This document shows, in pieces, positions 10,517-20,925 of a DNA stretch of 64,000 nucleotides. The stretch comes from Humulus lupulus. Its lineage: Eukaryota; Streptophyta; Magnoliopsida; Rosales; Cannabaceae. The notes beneath the pieces are model-generated. The model worked only from the letters and a program-made list of their open reading frames with translations, ran no database searches and was not told the origin of the DNA. The position numbers were made by a program, and so were the translations under genes. The stretch lies in NCBI RefSeq assembly GCF_963169125.1, contig NC_084794.1, forward strand, positions 228,814,219 to 228,878,218, given 5' to 3'. Numbering within the stretch: position 1 is the stretch's first letter; every line of letters begins with the position of its first letter.

Positions 10517-13500
10517 CTAAGTAGGACCAACATTTAACAAGTCCAAAGCTTCCTTGAACTTGTTTGTTGGTATTCCCTTGGTTAACATATCAGCTGGATT
10601 AATTAAAGTAGATATCTTTTCTACTTTTATCTCTCCTTGTGCCACTACATCTCTTATGAAGTGCAGCCTAACATCAATGTGTTTTGTCCTTTCATGGTAA
10701 GCACTATTCTTGGACAAGTGTATGGCACTCTGTGAGTCACAATACTCCTTAGTATCTGCTGAATTCAGTTCCAGCTCTTTGGTTATACCTTGCAGCCATA
10801 TTGCTTCCTTTATTGCTTCTGTAAGAGCCACATATTCGGCTTCAGTGGTAGACAAAGCCACAATGTGTTGCAAGTTTGATTTCCAGCTGATGACATTTCC
10901 ACCAAATGTAAAAACAAAACCAGTTAAAGACCTTCTTTTGTCTAGATCAGCAGCATAATCTGAGTCACAGTAGCCTATAACTTCTTTTTCTCCTCTTTTG
11001 TATTCTAATCCCAGTTCTGAACTTCCCTTCAAATATCTCAGCAGCCACTTAACAGCTTGCAGTGAGATCGGGCAGGTTTGCTCATAAATCGGCTAATAAG
11101 GCTAACTCCATAAGCAATGTCAGGCCTTGTTCCTATCATTGCATACATAACACTTCCCACAGCACTAGAATAGGGAAGATTATCCATATATTTAGCCTCT
11201 TCATTTGATAGCTCACCTTTGACAGCTTCTAATCTGACATTTGCAGCAGTAGGAGTGCAAACAGTTTTAGCATCTTTTTGACCAAAGATTTCTATAATCC
11301 TTTTGATATAACCTGTTTGAGATAGTTTTAACAGTCCCTTTCTTCTATCTCTCTTGATTTCTATGCCAAGTATTCTTCTAGCAGGCCCTAGGTCTTTCAT
11401 GTCAAATTCTGCCTTGAGAACCTCTTTTAACTTTCGAATTTCCTCCTTATCTTGGCATGCTAGAAGCATGTCATCAACATACAGTAGAAAGTAAATCATC
11501 ACACCTTCTCTTATTTTTCTCAAATAAACACAGTGATCATAGTGACTTCTACTATATCCCTTGGTTAGAATAAAATCATCAAACCTTTTGTACCACATTC
11601 TTGGTGACTGCTTTAATCCGTACAGAGATCTTTGGAGCAAACAGACTTTCCCTTCTGTTCCTTTCTTGACAAAACCTTCTGGCTGAGACATGTATATATT
11701 CTCTTCAAGGTTGCCATGTAAGAAAGCAGTCTTCACGTCGAGTTGCTCTAATTCTAAATTCTGCATTGCTATAGCAGCAAGCACGAGCCTTATAGATGAT
11801 AGTTTCACCACTGGAGAGAAAACTTCATGATAGTCAACCCCCTCGACTTGAGAGAATCCTTTTGCCACAACTCTAGCCTTAAACCTCTGATTTTCAACAC
11901 CAGGAATAGCAGGCTTGATCTTATAAATCCACTTACATCCAATTATTTTCTTATTTTCTGGCCTGTCCACAAGCTTCCAAGTTTGGTTTTTCCAATGGGA
12001 CTTCTTTTCTTCTTGCATTGCAGCTGTCCATTCCCTTCTATATTTGTTTTTGCTTACTTCAGCAAAGGAGGTTGGCTCTCCAAGCTCTATTGAGTCCCCA
12101 ATATTCAAAGCATATGCAGTGATCTCGGATTGTGCAAACTGGGCTGAATATCTATCAGGTTTCCTTATTTCTCTCCTTGTTCTATCTCTGGCCAGCAAGT
12201 AGTCTCTTAGATCTTCATTGGTATCAGCTTGCTCCACTTCAATTTCTGTTTCAGCAGGCTCTTCCCTTGGATTTTCTTCACTATGCTCCACCTTAATTGT
12301 GTCATTGTTACCTGAAAAATCAAAGTTTGTATATGTCTGATCTTGTAGACCAGCATCAGATTTATTGTCCACCTTAAACTGTGAATTTTCAGTAATATTT
12401 TGTCCCTGCAAGTTAGTTTTGTAGCAAGAATTTTCATCAAAAATAACATGCTTACTAATGACACATTTTCTTTCATTTATTAACCATAGTTTATAACCTT
12501 TAACACCACTAGGATACCCAATGAAAACAGCTTTTAGAGCTCTTGGCTCTAATTTTCCTTGATTCTTATGCACATAAGCAATACAACCAAATGTTTTTAA
12601 ATGAGACAAGTTTGGACTTTTACCAGTCCATACTTCCATAGGAGTTTTAAATCCTATAGCTGAAGAAGGTGACCTATTTATTAAGTAGCAAGCAGGAGAA
12701 GTAGCTTCAGCCCAAAAACACTTAGGCAAACCCGATTCGGATAGCATACATCTAACTTTATTTAGGATAGTCCTATTCATTCTCTCGGCTAATCCATTTT
12801 GTTGAGGAGTGTCAGGGCATGTTTTATGTCTTATAATTCCATTCTCAGCACAAAATTTGTTAAACTCACCACTACAAAATTCTAAACCATTATCTGTTCT
12901 TAGTTTTTTAAGTTTCTTTCCACATTGATTTTCAGTTGTGATTTTCCATTCCTTAAATTTACTAAAAGCTTCATGCTTATGTTTTAAGAAATAAACCCAA
13001 ACTCTCCTAGAAAAATCATCAATTATGGACAAAAAATAATGAGAATCAGATAAGGAATTTGGTACCTGAGGTGACCCCCACAAGTCTGAGTGTACATACT
13101 CTAAGACTTCTTTTGTAGTGTGTACAGATCTTGCAAAACTCAGTTTGTGAGACTTCCCTAGAGCACAAGTTTCACAAAATTCCATTGAACCAATCTGTTT
13201 TGATTCCAAGATCCCTTGTTTGCTTAGTTCTTGTAGGCCTTTTAAGCTCATGTGTCCGAGCCTCTTGTGCCACAAGTAAGTTTGAGTTGGTGCTGAATTT
13301 AAAACTGCAACTTCACCATTTACAGCTTCACCTTGTAATATATATAGCCCTTGCTGATAGCATCCTTTTAGAACCACCATAACACCCTTCATGACCTTGA
13401 GTAATCCATTTTCCCCTTTGTATGTACAACCAGATTTATCTAACATTCCTAGAGAGATTAAGTTTCTTCTTAGTTTTGGAACCAGCCTAACTTCCTTTAA

Positions 13501-14550
13501 TATTCTGTAAGAACCATCCCAAAGTTTCAGTCGAACACTTCCAATTCCAGTGACTTCACATGAGTTGTCATTCCCCATGATTACATTTCCACCACTCACA
13601 GGTTGGAAATTGAAGAGTAGCTCTCTTCTGTATGTCATATGGAACGTGCAACCAGAGTCCATGAACCATTCATGTTGTATCTTTGTTGAAGAGATTGATA
13701 AAACTTCTGCACTATCATATCCTTCAGACAAATTTGCACTGTCATGACCTTCAGCAGACTTTGAATTATCAGCTTTGTTTCCATTCAATCTATATGTACC
13801 ATTGTCATTTGAATTCTTCCATTCTGGACAGAGTTTCTTTATGTGTCCCTCCTTTCTACACAGCCAGCATATCCTCTTAGTTTGTCCACCATTCCTAGAT
13901 TGAGATCTTGAATGGCTTTTCCCTCTAGAAGTATTCCTCTTGAGTGATCTGCCCCTTGCATTTAAGCCTTCTGCAGTACCCTTCTTTTCAAAATTTAGCT
14001 CCAAATCTTTTGATCTAAGTGCACCTAAAACATCATCCAAAGACAAAGTATCTCTACCATACTTGATGGCAGTCTTTAGATCTTGATAATTTCCAGGCAA
14101 AGAATTTAAAATAATAACAGCTTGATTTTCTTCTGAATTTTTTTCATCAATATTAGCAAGACTCACTGTTATCTTTTTAAATTCATCCAAATTATCTTCT
14201 AAGGATTTAGTTGAATCCATCTTAAAACCAAACAATTGTTCCTTAAGATAAATTTTATTTGAAAGTGACTTAGTCATATACAAAGATTCAAGTTTTAACC
14301 AGATTTTTGCAGCTGTATCTTCATCATCAATTTGTCTTAAGACATTATCAGCAAGGTTCAGAATTAACAAACTAAAAGCAGATTCCATTACCTCAGTTTT
14401 CTGGGCAGCTGTGAGTGTGTCGGGCAGAGACTTCACTCCCAAAAGAGCTTGTGCACACTTTTGATGAACCAGCACAGCCCTCATCTTTTTTCTCCACATG
14501 TTGAAATCCCCTTTTCCATCAAACTTTTCTATCTCTATGCGTGACCCCAT
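10517..14550 (-). CDS. Copia gag-pol polyprotein with one frameshift
   Basis: The ORF starts at 14550 (MGSRIEIEKFDGKGDFNMW), about 80 bases after the LTR. In order it encodes: gag (residues 1-215); a CCHC knuckle (CWLCRKEGHIKKLC, about 228-241); protease (WFMDSGCTFHMT, about 295); the GAG-pre-integrase block (LWHKRLGHMSLKGL); the integrase core (HSDLWG, LRTDNGLEF, TPQQNGLAERMNR); and reverse transcriptase (LDVKTAFLHG and the catalytic YVDDMLLA). The frame is lost near 11060, where one G is missing between cac and tgc, and it stops at 11038. RNase H continues in the next frame from 11032 to 10517 (GYCDSDYAADLDKRRS, ALSTTEAEYVAL). Apart from that single deletion it looks intact. It resembles the Tork/Tnt1-type copia lineage by general layout. 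Confidence 0.93.
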
Positions 14551-14612
14551 TGCTGAGTTCTTGTTCTTGATGATTTCTTGATTGAGATCTTGATATCAAA
14601 GCAGCCACGGAA

Positions 14613-14630
14613 CCTGGTTCTGATGCCACT
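14613..14630 (-). other. Primer-binding site of the copia element
   Basis: Directly after the 5' LTR on the minus strand, TGGCATCAGAACC is close to the initiator-Met tRNA complement TGGTATCAGAGC. This fixes the direction of the element. Confidence 0.75.
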
Positions 14631-15059
14631 TGTGAGAACTTTGCTTGATATCTGAAATGAACACAATACACACACAGCAAAAGGAACAAGAAAAGTAATG
14701 ACAGAAAGAGAGAAAACAGAAACAAAGTTACTTGGTTCAGAGATTCCAATTAGGAACTCCTACATCCAAGGCAGGGAACTTATCTTCCCTAGTCGAATCC
14801 ACTATCACTACTACAAAAAAGGCCTTTTAGGACTAGCATTGCGAGTCCTAAAAAAGATTTTAGGACTCGCAGGGCGCGAGTCCTCTATTTGAGAGCCTTA
14901 AAAAATCCCATTGAGTGCCTTTAAGTAAGATTTTAGGACTCGCATTGCGAGTCCTAAAAGAATGATTTTAGGACTCGCAATGCGAGTCCTAAAAAGTCTT
15001 ATTTTTAATTTTTGCGAGTCCTAAAAAGTCTTATTTTTAAATTTTAAAAAATTAATTGA

Positions 15060-15480
15060 TAGCCAAAGCTCCCGTTGGAGCTCCGACATTAACGGCGGTG
15101 CCACCACCCCACGGTGGTGGTTCGGGAAAATGATCAATCATTTAGTGGGTTTTGATTCCCAAAGCACAAGGAATGTATTGGTGGTGTTCGTTTGGGTCGG
15201 GGTGGCTCGAGGCGGTCGGAAAATACTCAGAAGACTTTGGGAAAAATAGCACCACCGCAACTTCGAACGACTTTAGGCGGCGGAGGGCGGCGCGTGAGGG
15301 GCTGGGCTCGCGGGGGTCGAAGGTCGCCGACCTTCTGCGTCCATTGCGCCGACGCGTGTAGGAGAGGGGTGGCCGGAGCACCGCCGTCCGTTGCTTGGTT
15401 GTGGAGTTCTTGAGAGAGAGATAGAGAGAGAAATGGGGGAAGAGAGCAAGGAGAGAGAGAGAGAGAATGGGCTGTTGTGT
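15060..15480. other. GC-rich block inside the CACTA element, possible captured host fragment
   Basis: The base composition shifts abruptly from the AT-rich hairpin arms to GC-rich sequence, with a CT/GA-rich tract at 15412-15466. Read leftward this looks like a CT-rich plant 5' leader followed by a proline/arginine-rich reading frame. No splice structure or family is recognised. CACTA elements often carry captured gene pieces, so this is a candidate, not a gene call. Confidence 0.4.
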
Positions 15481-15582
15481 TTTATTTTTCTTTGTGAAGT
15501 AATAAATAGTAAAATTTTAGTTAAAAAAATTGGGGGGAATTTAAAATTTTTTAAAATTCGAATTTTTAGAAGACACATAAGT

Positions 15583-16612
15583 TTTTAGGACTCGCAATGT
15601 GAGTCATAAAATAATGAAATCATTATTTTAGGACTCGCAATGTGAGTCCTAAAAACATTCTCGTAATTTTAGTTAAAAAAATTGGAGGGAATTTGAAATT
15701 TTTTTAAATTAAAATTTTTAGAACACACTAAGTTTTTAGGACTTGCAATGTGAGTCCTAAAATCATTCTTTTAGGACTCGCAATGCGAGTCCTAAAAACA
15801 TTCTCGTAATTTTAGTTAAAAAATTGGAGGGAATTTGAAAATTTTTTAAATTAAAATTTTTAGAACACACTAAGTTTTTAGGACTTGCAATGTGAGTCCT
15901 AAAATCATTCTTTTAGGACTCGCAATGCGAGTCCTAAAAACATTCTCGTAATTTTAGTTAAAAAATTGGAGGGAATTTGAAATTTTTTAAAATTCAAATT
16001 TTTAGAACAAACTAAGTTTTTAGGACTCGCAATGTGAGTCCTAAAATCATTCTTTTAGGACTCGTAATGCGAGTCCTAAAAACATTCTCGTAATTTTAGT
16101 TAAAAAAATTGGAGGGAATTTGAAATTTTTTAAAATTCAAAATTTTAGAACACACTAAGTTTTTAGGACTCGCAATGCGAGTCCTAAAAACATTATCGTA
16201 ATTTTAGTTAAAAAATTGGAGGGAATTTGAAATTTTTTAAAATTCAAATTTTAAAACACACATAAGTTTTTAGAACTCGCAATGCGAGTCCTAAATACAT
16301 TATCGTAATTTTACTTAAAAAAATTGGAAAGAATTTGAAATTTTTTAAAATTCAAACTTTTAAGACACACATAAGATTTTAGGACTCGCAATGCGAGTCC
16401 TAAAAATATTCTTTTAGGACTCGCATTGCGAGTCCTAAAATGTCTAGGAGGTGTTTCTTTAAAAAAAAAAACTCAAACTTTTAGGACACACATAGTTTTT
16501 AGAACTCGCAATGCGAGTCCTAAAAGAAATTTTTTAAGGACTCGCAACGCGAGTCCTAAAAAGTCCAGGAGTTTATTTTTAGGACTCGCATCTAGGTGAG
16601 TGCCCTAAAATA
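15583..16612. repeat. Hairpin tandem array, about 142-bp period
   Basis: Units begin with CATTCTCGTAATTTTAGTTA at about 15656, 15799, 15941 and 16083, and more divergent ones follow near 16190 and 16305. Each full unit holds two copies of the near-palindrome GGACTCGCAATGCGAGTCC flanked by TTTTA/TAAAA. Further copies occur in the left arm at 14818-15030. They are placed like the subterminal transposase-binding repeats of CACTA elements. Confidence 0.85.
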
Positions 16613-16979
16613 GTTTCCTAAAAAGGTGTTTTTGTAGTAGTGTACGAAGAAGAGAGATTTACAGCACTAGAATACACCAGCTAAGATCTTTACAAGCCAT
16701 TCACCAGGCCAAAACCCCAAAGCTTACAGTCACTCTAGTTTTCTTTCTCCACAAGAACAGAGTAGACAAAAACAAAGCCTCTTAGCACACTAAACTCTCT
16801 TGGCCTTTTTCTGAAATAATCTATGCCTTTTATAGATATAAGGCTTACAAAGACATATAGATACCTTAACTAACTAACTTGATTTAACTTGACTTAACAG
16901 AATAATAACAATCACTTGGTCTGCAGCCCAAGATAACGGTTTTAACTAACAGTCAAGAAATGCAAGTCACACATTAACA

Positions 16980-18824
16980 TCTTGACCCCATTTTGTTTCA
17001 CTTCCATAGGTGCAAGAAGCCAAAAATTTGGCCTCTTGTAACAATGCATTAGAAGAGTCTCTAATATTTGCTACATTAGGCTTCTTGTGATTAAAAAGAG
17101 ATTTGATGAACTCATTGGATGGCCCAAAATACTTTTTCAGTTCCATTGGATCAGCACCTGTTTATAAAAACAGATAACCAGTTCAAGATACTATTTTTAG
17201 GTAAGACATACACATATTGCTAACAAATGATTATCCTGTCATATAAAGATGTAATTTAACAACGGCCTTACCTTCTTCCACATATCTGCCATATAAGGAC
17301 ACCCTTTTCAGGAAAAAGTCTGTACCAGACAATACAGGTCCATCCATACCTTGCCAGAGCAACTAAGAGATGTAAAAGAATTCAGACCAATTAATAACAA
17401 AGTCCATGATGTTTCAACATATCTAATTGAGCTAATATAATGACAAGATTTTGTTTGCTTACCGAATATGTTGACCTTAACTGACTGTCATAGATATCAT
17501 TTCTAGAAACGTTGTGGAATCTCTGAGGGAACTGCACAAAAGCTAGAGAGGAAGATATTTTTGGATCAAGATGAAAGCACATAGCTTGTCTTGCTGATGT
17601 TGGATCATTGCAATACATGTCACAGTCAAGAGCAAGTATGTATGGAGAATTGCTTATCACACCGGAGACTCGAAGCTGTGGCAACAGGTTGATCAGCGAA
17701 GCTCAATGATTTATGATTTACGGAAGAAAAACAAATTATGATACCGAATATGTTGTTGTTTATGTAAAGGAAAAAGGAAATAAAACATACAAGAACATTA
17801 AATGCTCCAGCCTTAAAATGGTGAGGATGAGAAGGTCTTTTCTCCCTAGAAACATATACAAGTTGAGGCAACATAACTATCTCTTCTTGTTCTGTGTTGT
17901 CACTGGGATTTCCTTGGATCACCTGATAAAAGATAATAGTAAGAACAGAATCTCTAATCCCCCCTAATTTTGTTTACATGTGGCAAGAGGAAAGTAAGTA
18001 CCTCAATGACAGATCGGTGATTTTTACCAGTGAAGCCACTAGTATCTACAAAGGTCTGTTTTATTCCTTTAATGCTTTCTTTGAACACTTGGTATCCTTC
18101 CTGTAACAAATATTGCTTAATACCAGCATAGCTATTTCGAACAAAGACATTTTCTGTTTTTTGTAGTAAAATTTTAGAAGTAGATAACGAAAGAAATTAA
18201 AAAGCATGCTTTAAGCTTCTCTTGTTCTGTCGTGAACTCATCAAAACTTTCCGAATGGCCATCATTATTCATTAATGATGAGAAATAAGCATCTGGACAC
18301 CTCTTCTGGATTTTAAACCTCCTGCAAAATGGAATCCACCACTTCGCAAATCTCCAAGCCTCTCTCATTCCATTCAAAGTCACCGCAGAACCACCATCGT
18401 CGGAAAGATACACATGAAGCTTGTCAGGAGGGTAGTCCAGCGCCATGGCTGATATGACAGTGTTCATCACATGCAAAGTTGGCTCTCTATCTGGATCTGC
18501 TGTGAAAACAAAGACATCGATAGCTGGAAGTTTATCATTTTCTGGCAATCTCTCTGGAAATACAGAACGAGAAACGGGATGCCACCTTAAGGCTTGGGCT
18601 AGAAGCCATATAAGGAAGAGACACAGCTCAGAGAGAAAGAGAAGAAGCCATGGTAGAGATGGTATAATTCGTCTGGTCTCGATGTCATTTTGGAGAAAGA
18701 AAGAGGCCCTGTAATAGATCAAGAATAATACTGCTAATACATGAAGGAAAGATTGAAATCTGCTAAAGATGATGGAAGATTTATGGACACGGAAGACATG
18801 AAGAGGTTGATCAGAGTCCTCCAT
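16980..18824 (-). CDS. CslG-like exons 1-6 (catalytic N-terminal part)
   Basis: The start at 18822-18824 gives MEDSDQPLHVFRVHKSS, the usual short N-terminus before two membrane helices. Exon 1 (18824-18210) carries the first two catalytic aspartate motifs, ADPDREP and SDDGGS, and ends at EQEKLK. Exon 2 (18100-18002) begins EGYQVFKES. Exon 3 (17922-17791) has LVYVSREKRPSHPHHFKAGA. Exon 4 (17675-17463) has the DCD motif and FVQFPQRFHNVSRNDIY. Exon 5 (17362-17272) has LWQGMDGPVLSGTDFF. Exon 6 (17157 down to the copia junction) ends CTYGSETKWGQD. Without splicing at the junction, translation enters the LTR and stops after three more codons (GTT AAT GTG TGA). Confidence 0.88.
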
Positions 18825-18900
18825 TAATGGAGTCTAGCTAGTGGTCAGTACTGATCAGTTTCGTATAGGCTCTAACACTACAATATAGCAAGAATGAAAT

Positions 18901-18909
18901 TTATATATA
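18901..18909 (-). promoter_or_regulatory. Probable TATA box of the CslG-like gene
   Basis: TATATATAA reads leftward 77 bases before the ATG at 18824, which would give a 5' leader of about 45 bases. No other TATA-like sequence lies between it and the start. Confidence 0.5.
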
Positions 18910-19349
18910 CTAGATATTTTATCAAGAAGTTTCCAAGGGACCTTCCTAATATCGACAAAGAAGAGTAAAAGAGTTAACACATGACCTTCTTTATCAGTTC
19001 ATTGAATGAAAGGGAATACATCAATAGGACTAGACTAGTCAAGCACGTTTCAATCTCTGCTCGCATTTGGAAAAATATAGTCTTGCCACCCAAGTATTTT
19101 TTTTTTTAATTATCAATATTAGATATTTATTTCAAGTATAAAAATATGCAATACTGCAATAAATTTATTGCAACAGAATTAATAAAAACACATGTATGAA
19201 CATATATACATATCAACAGGAATATTAAAGAAATGAATAATTGAAACTCAAATATATAGAATAAAATTTTCTAATAATTTCTTAAACTTTATAACAAGTT
19301 ATTAACAAAACTATGTTTCTCCAATCTACAATCATTTAGAGAGAATATG
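18910..19349. other. AT-rich intergenic DNA upstream of the CslG-like gene
   Basis: No coding region or repeat end is visible. It ends with the ATATA target duplication (19350-19354) of the next copia element. Confidence 0.55.
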
Positions 19350-19354
19350 ATATA

Positions 19355-19524
19355 TATAAAGAAAAGTAGGGAGATAATTTTTATTTGTGTGTATATTACA
19401 ACCTAAAATAGAGTATATCTAGGGAAAATACAATTAATCACCCTAAAAAAAACTGAAATGATTAAAATACTAAATAAATGAAATATTAAAAAACAGAAAC
19501 TATTCCTATTCGTAACTGTTAACA
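19355..19524 (-). repeat. 3' LTR of the older copia element
   Basis: A 170-bp LTR, preceded on the minus strand by the purine tract AAGGGGTG at 19525-19532. It matches 28191-28361 with scattered changes. Confidence 0.9.
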
Positions 19525-20598
19525 CACCCCTTAAGTTGGACTAAAGATATGATAAGTCCAAGATTGTTTACAAGAAAATCAAATACTCGCTCGGACAACC
19601 CCTTTGTGAGAATATCGACTGACTGTTGATCTGTTATATTTATGTTTCCTCCTTCAATCTTCTCTTTGATGAAGTGACGATTCACTTCCACATGTTTAGT
19701 TCGATCATGATGTACAGGATTATGTGCAATGTTGATGGTAGACTGATTATCACAATAAAGCTAAATAGGAGCTACATACTCAATTTTAAACTCCTCTAGT
19801 AGGCGTTTAATCCAAATTGCTTCACATACTCCATGGGCCATGGCTCTATATTTTTCCTCTACACTGCTCCTCGCAACTACCGTTTGCTTTTTACTTCACC
19901 ATGTAACGACATTACCCCAAACAATCGTACAATACCCAGATGTAGACTTTCTATCATCAACTGACCCAGCCCAATCTGCATCTGTGAACACTTCAACTTT
20001 CCTCTCGTTTGTCTTTTTGAAGAAAAGATATTTTCCTGATGTTTGCTTGAGATACCTCATAATTCTATATACTGCATTGAGATGTCCCTGACAAGGATTA
20101 TGCATATATTGACTGACTAGACTCACCGCAAAGGCAATGTCAGGTATAGTATGTGAGAGGAAGATAAACTTCCCTACTAGCTGTTGGTACCTCCCTTTGT
20201 CAACTGGACTTCCTTCGAACATTCTCCTCTTGTCTCCAAGCTCAATTGGAGTCTTGTTGGGCTTGCTACTGAGCATTTATGTCTCCTTTAAGAGATCAAG
20301 AGTGTATTTCCTTTGGGACACAGAAATTCCACTTTTGCTTCTAGCAAATTCCATTCCCAAAAAATACCTGAGAGCACCGAGATCTTTGACTTCGAACTCC
20401 TTTGCCAACCTTTCTTTAATCATACTCATCTCTTCAGTATGGTTGCTAGTAACAATTATGTCATCAACATACAAGATCAGAACTGACATTTTCCCTTCGA
20501 CTGAGTGTTTGATAAAGAGAGTATGGTCAGTCTGACCTTGCACGTATCCAAGCTCCTTGACAACCTTTAGAAAACGATTGAATTATGCTCGAGGAGAT
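19525..20598 (-). pseudogene. Copia RT (3' part) and RNase H, degenerate
   Basis: Read leftward from 20598: RT with the catalytic block LYVDDIIVTSNH (ORF 20543-20277) and KEFEVKDLGALRYFLGMEFA. A stop follows after LLKET, then KPNKTPIELGDKRRMF. RNase H is at 20276-19896 (EVFTDADWAGSVDDRKSTSG) with stops, ending in HVEVNRHFIKEKIEGG near 19691. The RT domain continues on the far side of the CACTA insertion at 23251. Confidence 0.88.
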
Positions 20599-20817
20599 TG
20601 ACACTACAACAATTTTCACTTTTAATGACTCTCTATAATGACTTACACCAATGGTGTAAGTCATTAAAAGTATTCAGGGATATTTAAAGTCTAATGGTGT
20701 AAGTCATTAAAAGTTATTGTTGATGACTACCAAGGTAAGTCATTAAAAGTGGTGGGAGACGTTAATTGAAAAATATGAATATAAAATTATTTATTTATAA
20801 AATATCAGACTTGTAAG

Positions 20818-20925
20818 AGCATCTGACGTCTCCCTTGAGAAGACGTGCCAGACATCTAACGTCTCCCCTGGGGAGACGTTAGATGTCTGGCACGTCTTCC
20901 CAGGGGAGACGTTAAATGTTTGGCC
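20818..20925. repeat. Left subterminal inverted repeats of the second CACTA element
   Basis: CATCTAACGTCTCCCCTGGG and its complement face each other around the centre at about 20871, with further GACGTCTCCC copies. The right arm uses the same motif. Confidence 0.8.

Larger units (their letters stand above)
14806..16642. mobile_element. Non-autonomous CACTA transposon in the copia LTR
   Basis: The ends are CACTACTACAAAAAAGGCC and its complement (GGTGTTTTTGTAGTAGTG), the hallmark of CACTA (En/Spm) elements. The three-base target duplication is TAT at 14803-14805 and TAC at 16643-16645, one mismatch, and the undisturbed LTR has TAT at that place. The element is 1,837 bp with no transposase. It is filled with about 19 hairpins of the type GGACTCGCAATGCGAGTCC. 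Between 15060 and 15480 there is a GC-rich block unlike the rest. Confidence 0.93.
9930..16979 (-). mobile_element. Ty1/copia retrotransposon inserted in the CslG-like gene
   Basis: The element is complete and read leftward, with TG/CA termini (TGTTAATGTG to TTCTCACA on its own strand). The five-base duplication TCTTG lies at 9925-9929 and 16980-16984. LTRs are 9930-10442 and 14631-16979, the second enlarged by a CACTA insertion. By hand alignment, outside the insert the LTRs differ at about five positions plus one 4-bp indel in roughly 509 bp, so the insertion is recent. The gag-pol is nearly open, with one frameshift. The target site is the last exon base before the splice donor of exon 6. 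Confidence 0.95.
14631..16979 (-). repeat. 5' LTR of the copia element, split by a CACTA insertion
   Basis: The LTR occupies 14631-14805 and 16643-16979. Its outer end abuts the CslG-like exon 6 at 16980. Relative to the 3' LTR it has a 4-bp deletion near 16849. Confidence 0.93.
8833..18824 (-). pseudogene. Cellulose synthase-like gene, CslG/CslM type, interrupted
   Basis: This is a family 2 glycosyltransferase of the cellulose synthase superfamily, a multi-pass membrane enzyme of the Golgi or ER. Eight exons join in frame: 18824-18210, 18100-18002, 17922-17791, 17675-17463, 17362-17272, 17157-16979, 9818-9471 and 9381-8833. They give about 741 codons, the usual length for CslG. Landmarks in order are: N-terminal helices (residues 20-75), DVFVFTADPDREP, LSDDGGS, DCDMYCNDPTS, VAEDYLTG, QGIRW, then C-terminal membrane segments. 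The CslG/CslM clade includes wall-like enzymes and triterpenoid glucuronosyltransferases, so the substrate is open. Lesions are a copia insertion at the end of exon 6, an in-frame TAG at 9648-9650 in exon 7, and a GC rather than GT donor after exon 1. The other junctions are GT-AG. It is probably non-functional. Confidence 0.9.

Noticed and set aside
15142..15588. Overlapping open frames on both strands as a protein gene
   Set aside because: They are compositionally driven (GC-rich, proline/arginine/serine-rich), overlap on both strands, and have no recognisable domain.
15583..16612. A CRISPR-like array of regular repeats
   Set aside because: Repeats are hairpins inside a CACTA element with matching ends and target duplication in a plant genome; spacers are themselves repeated.
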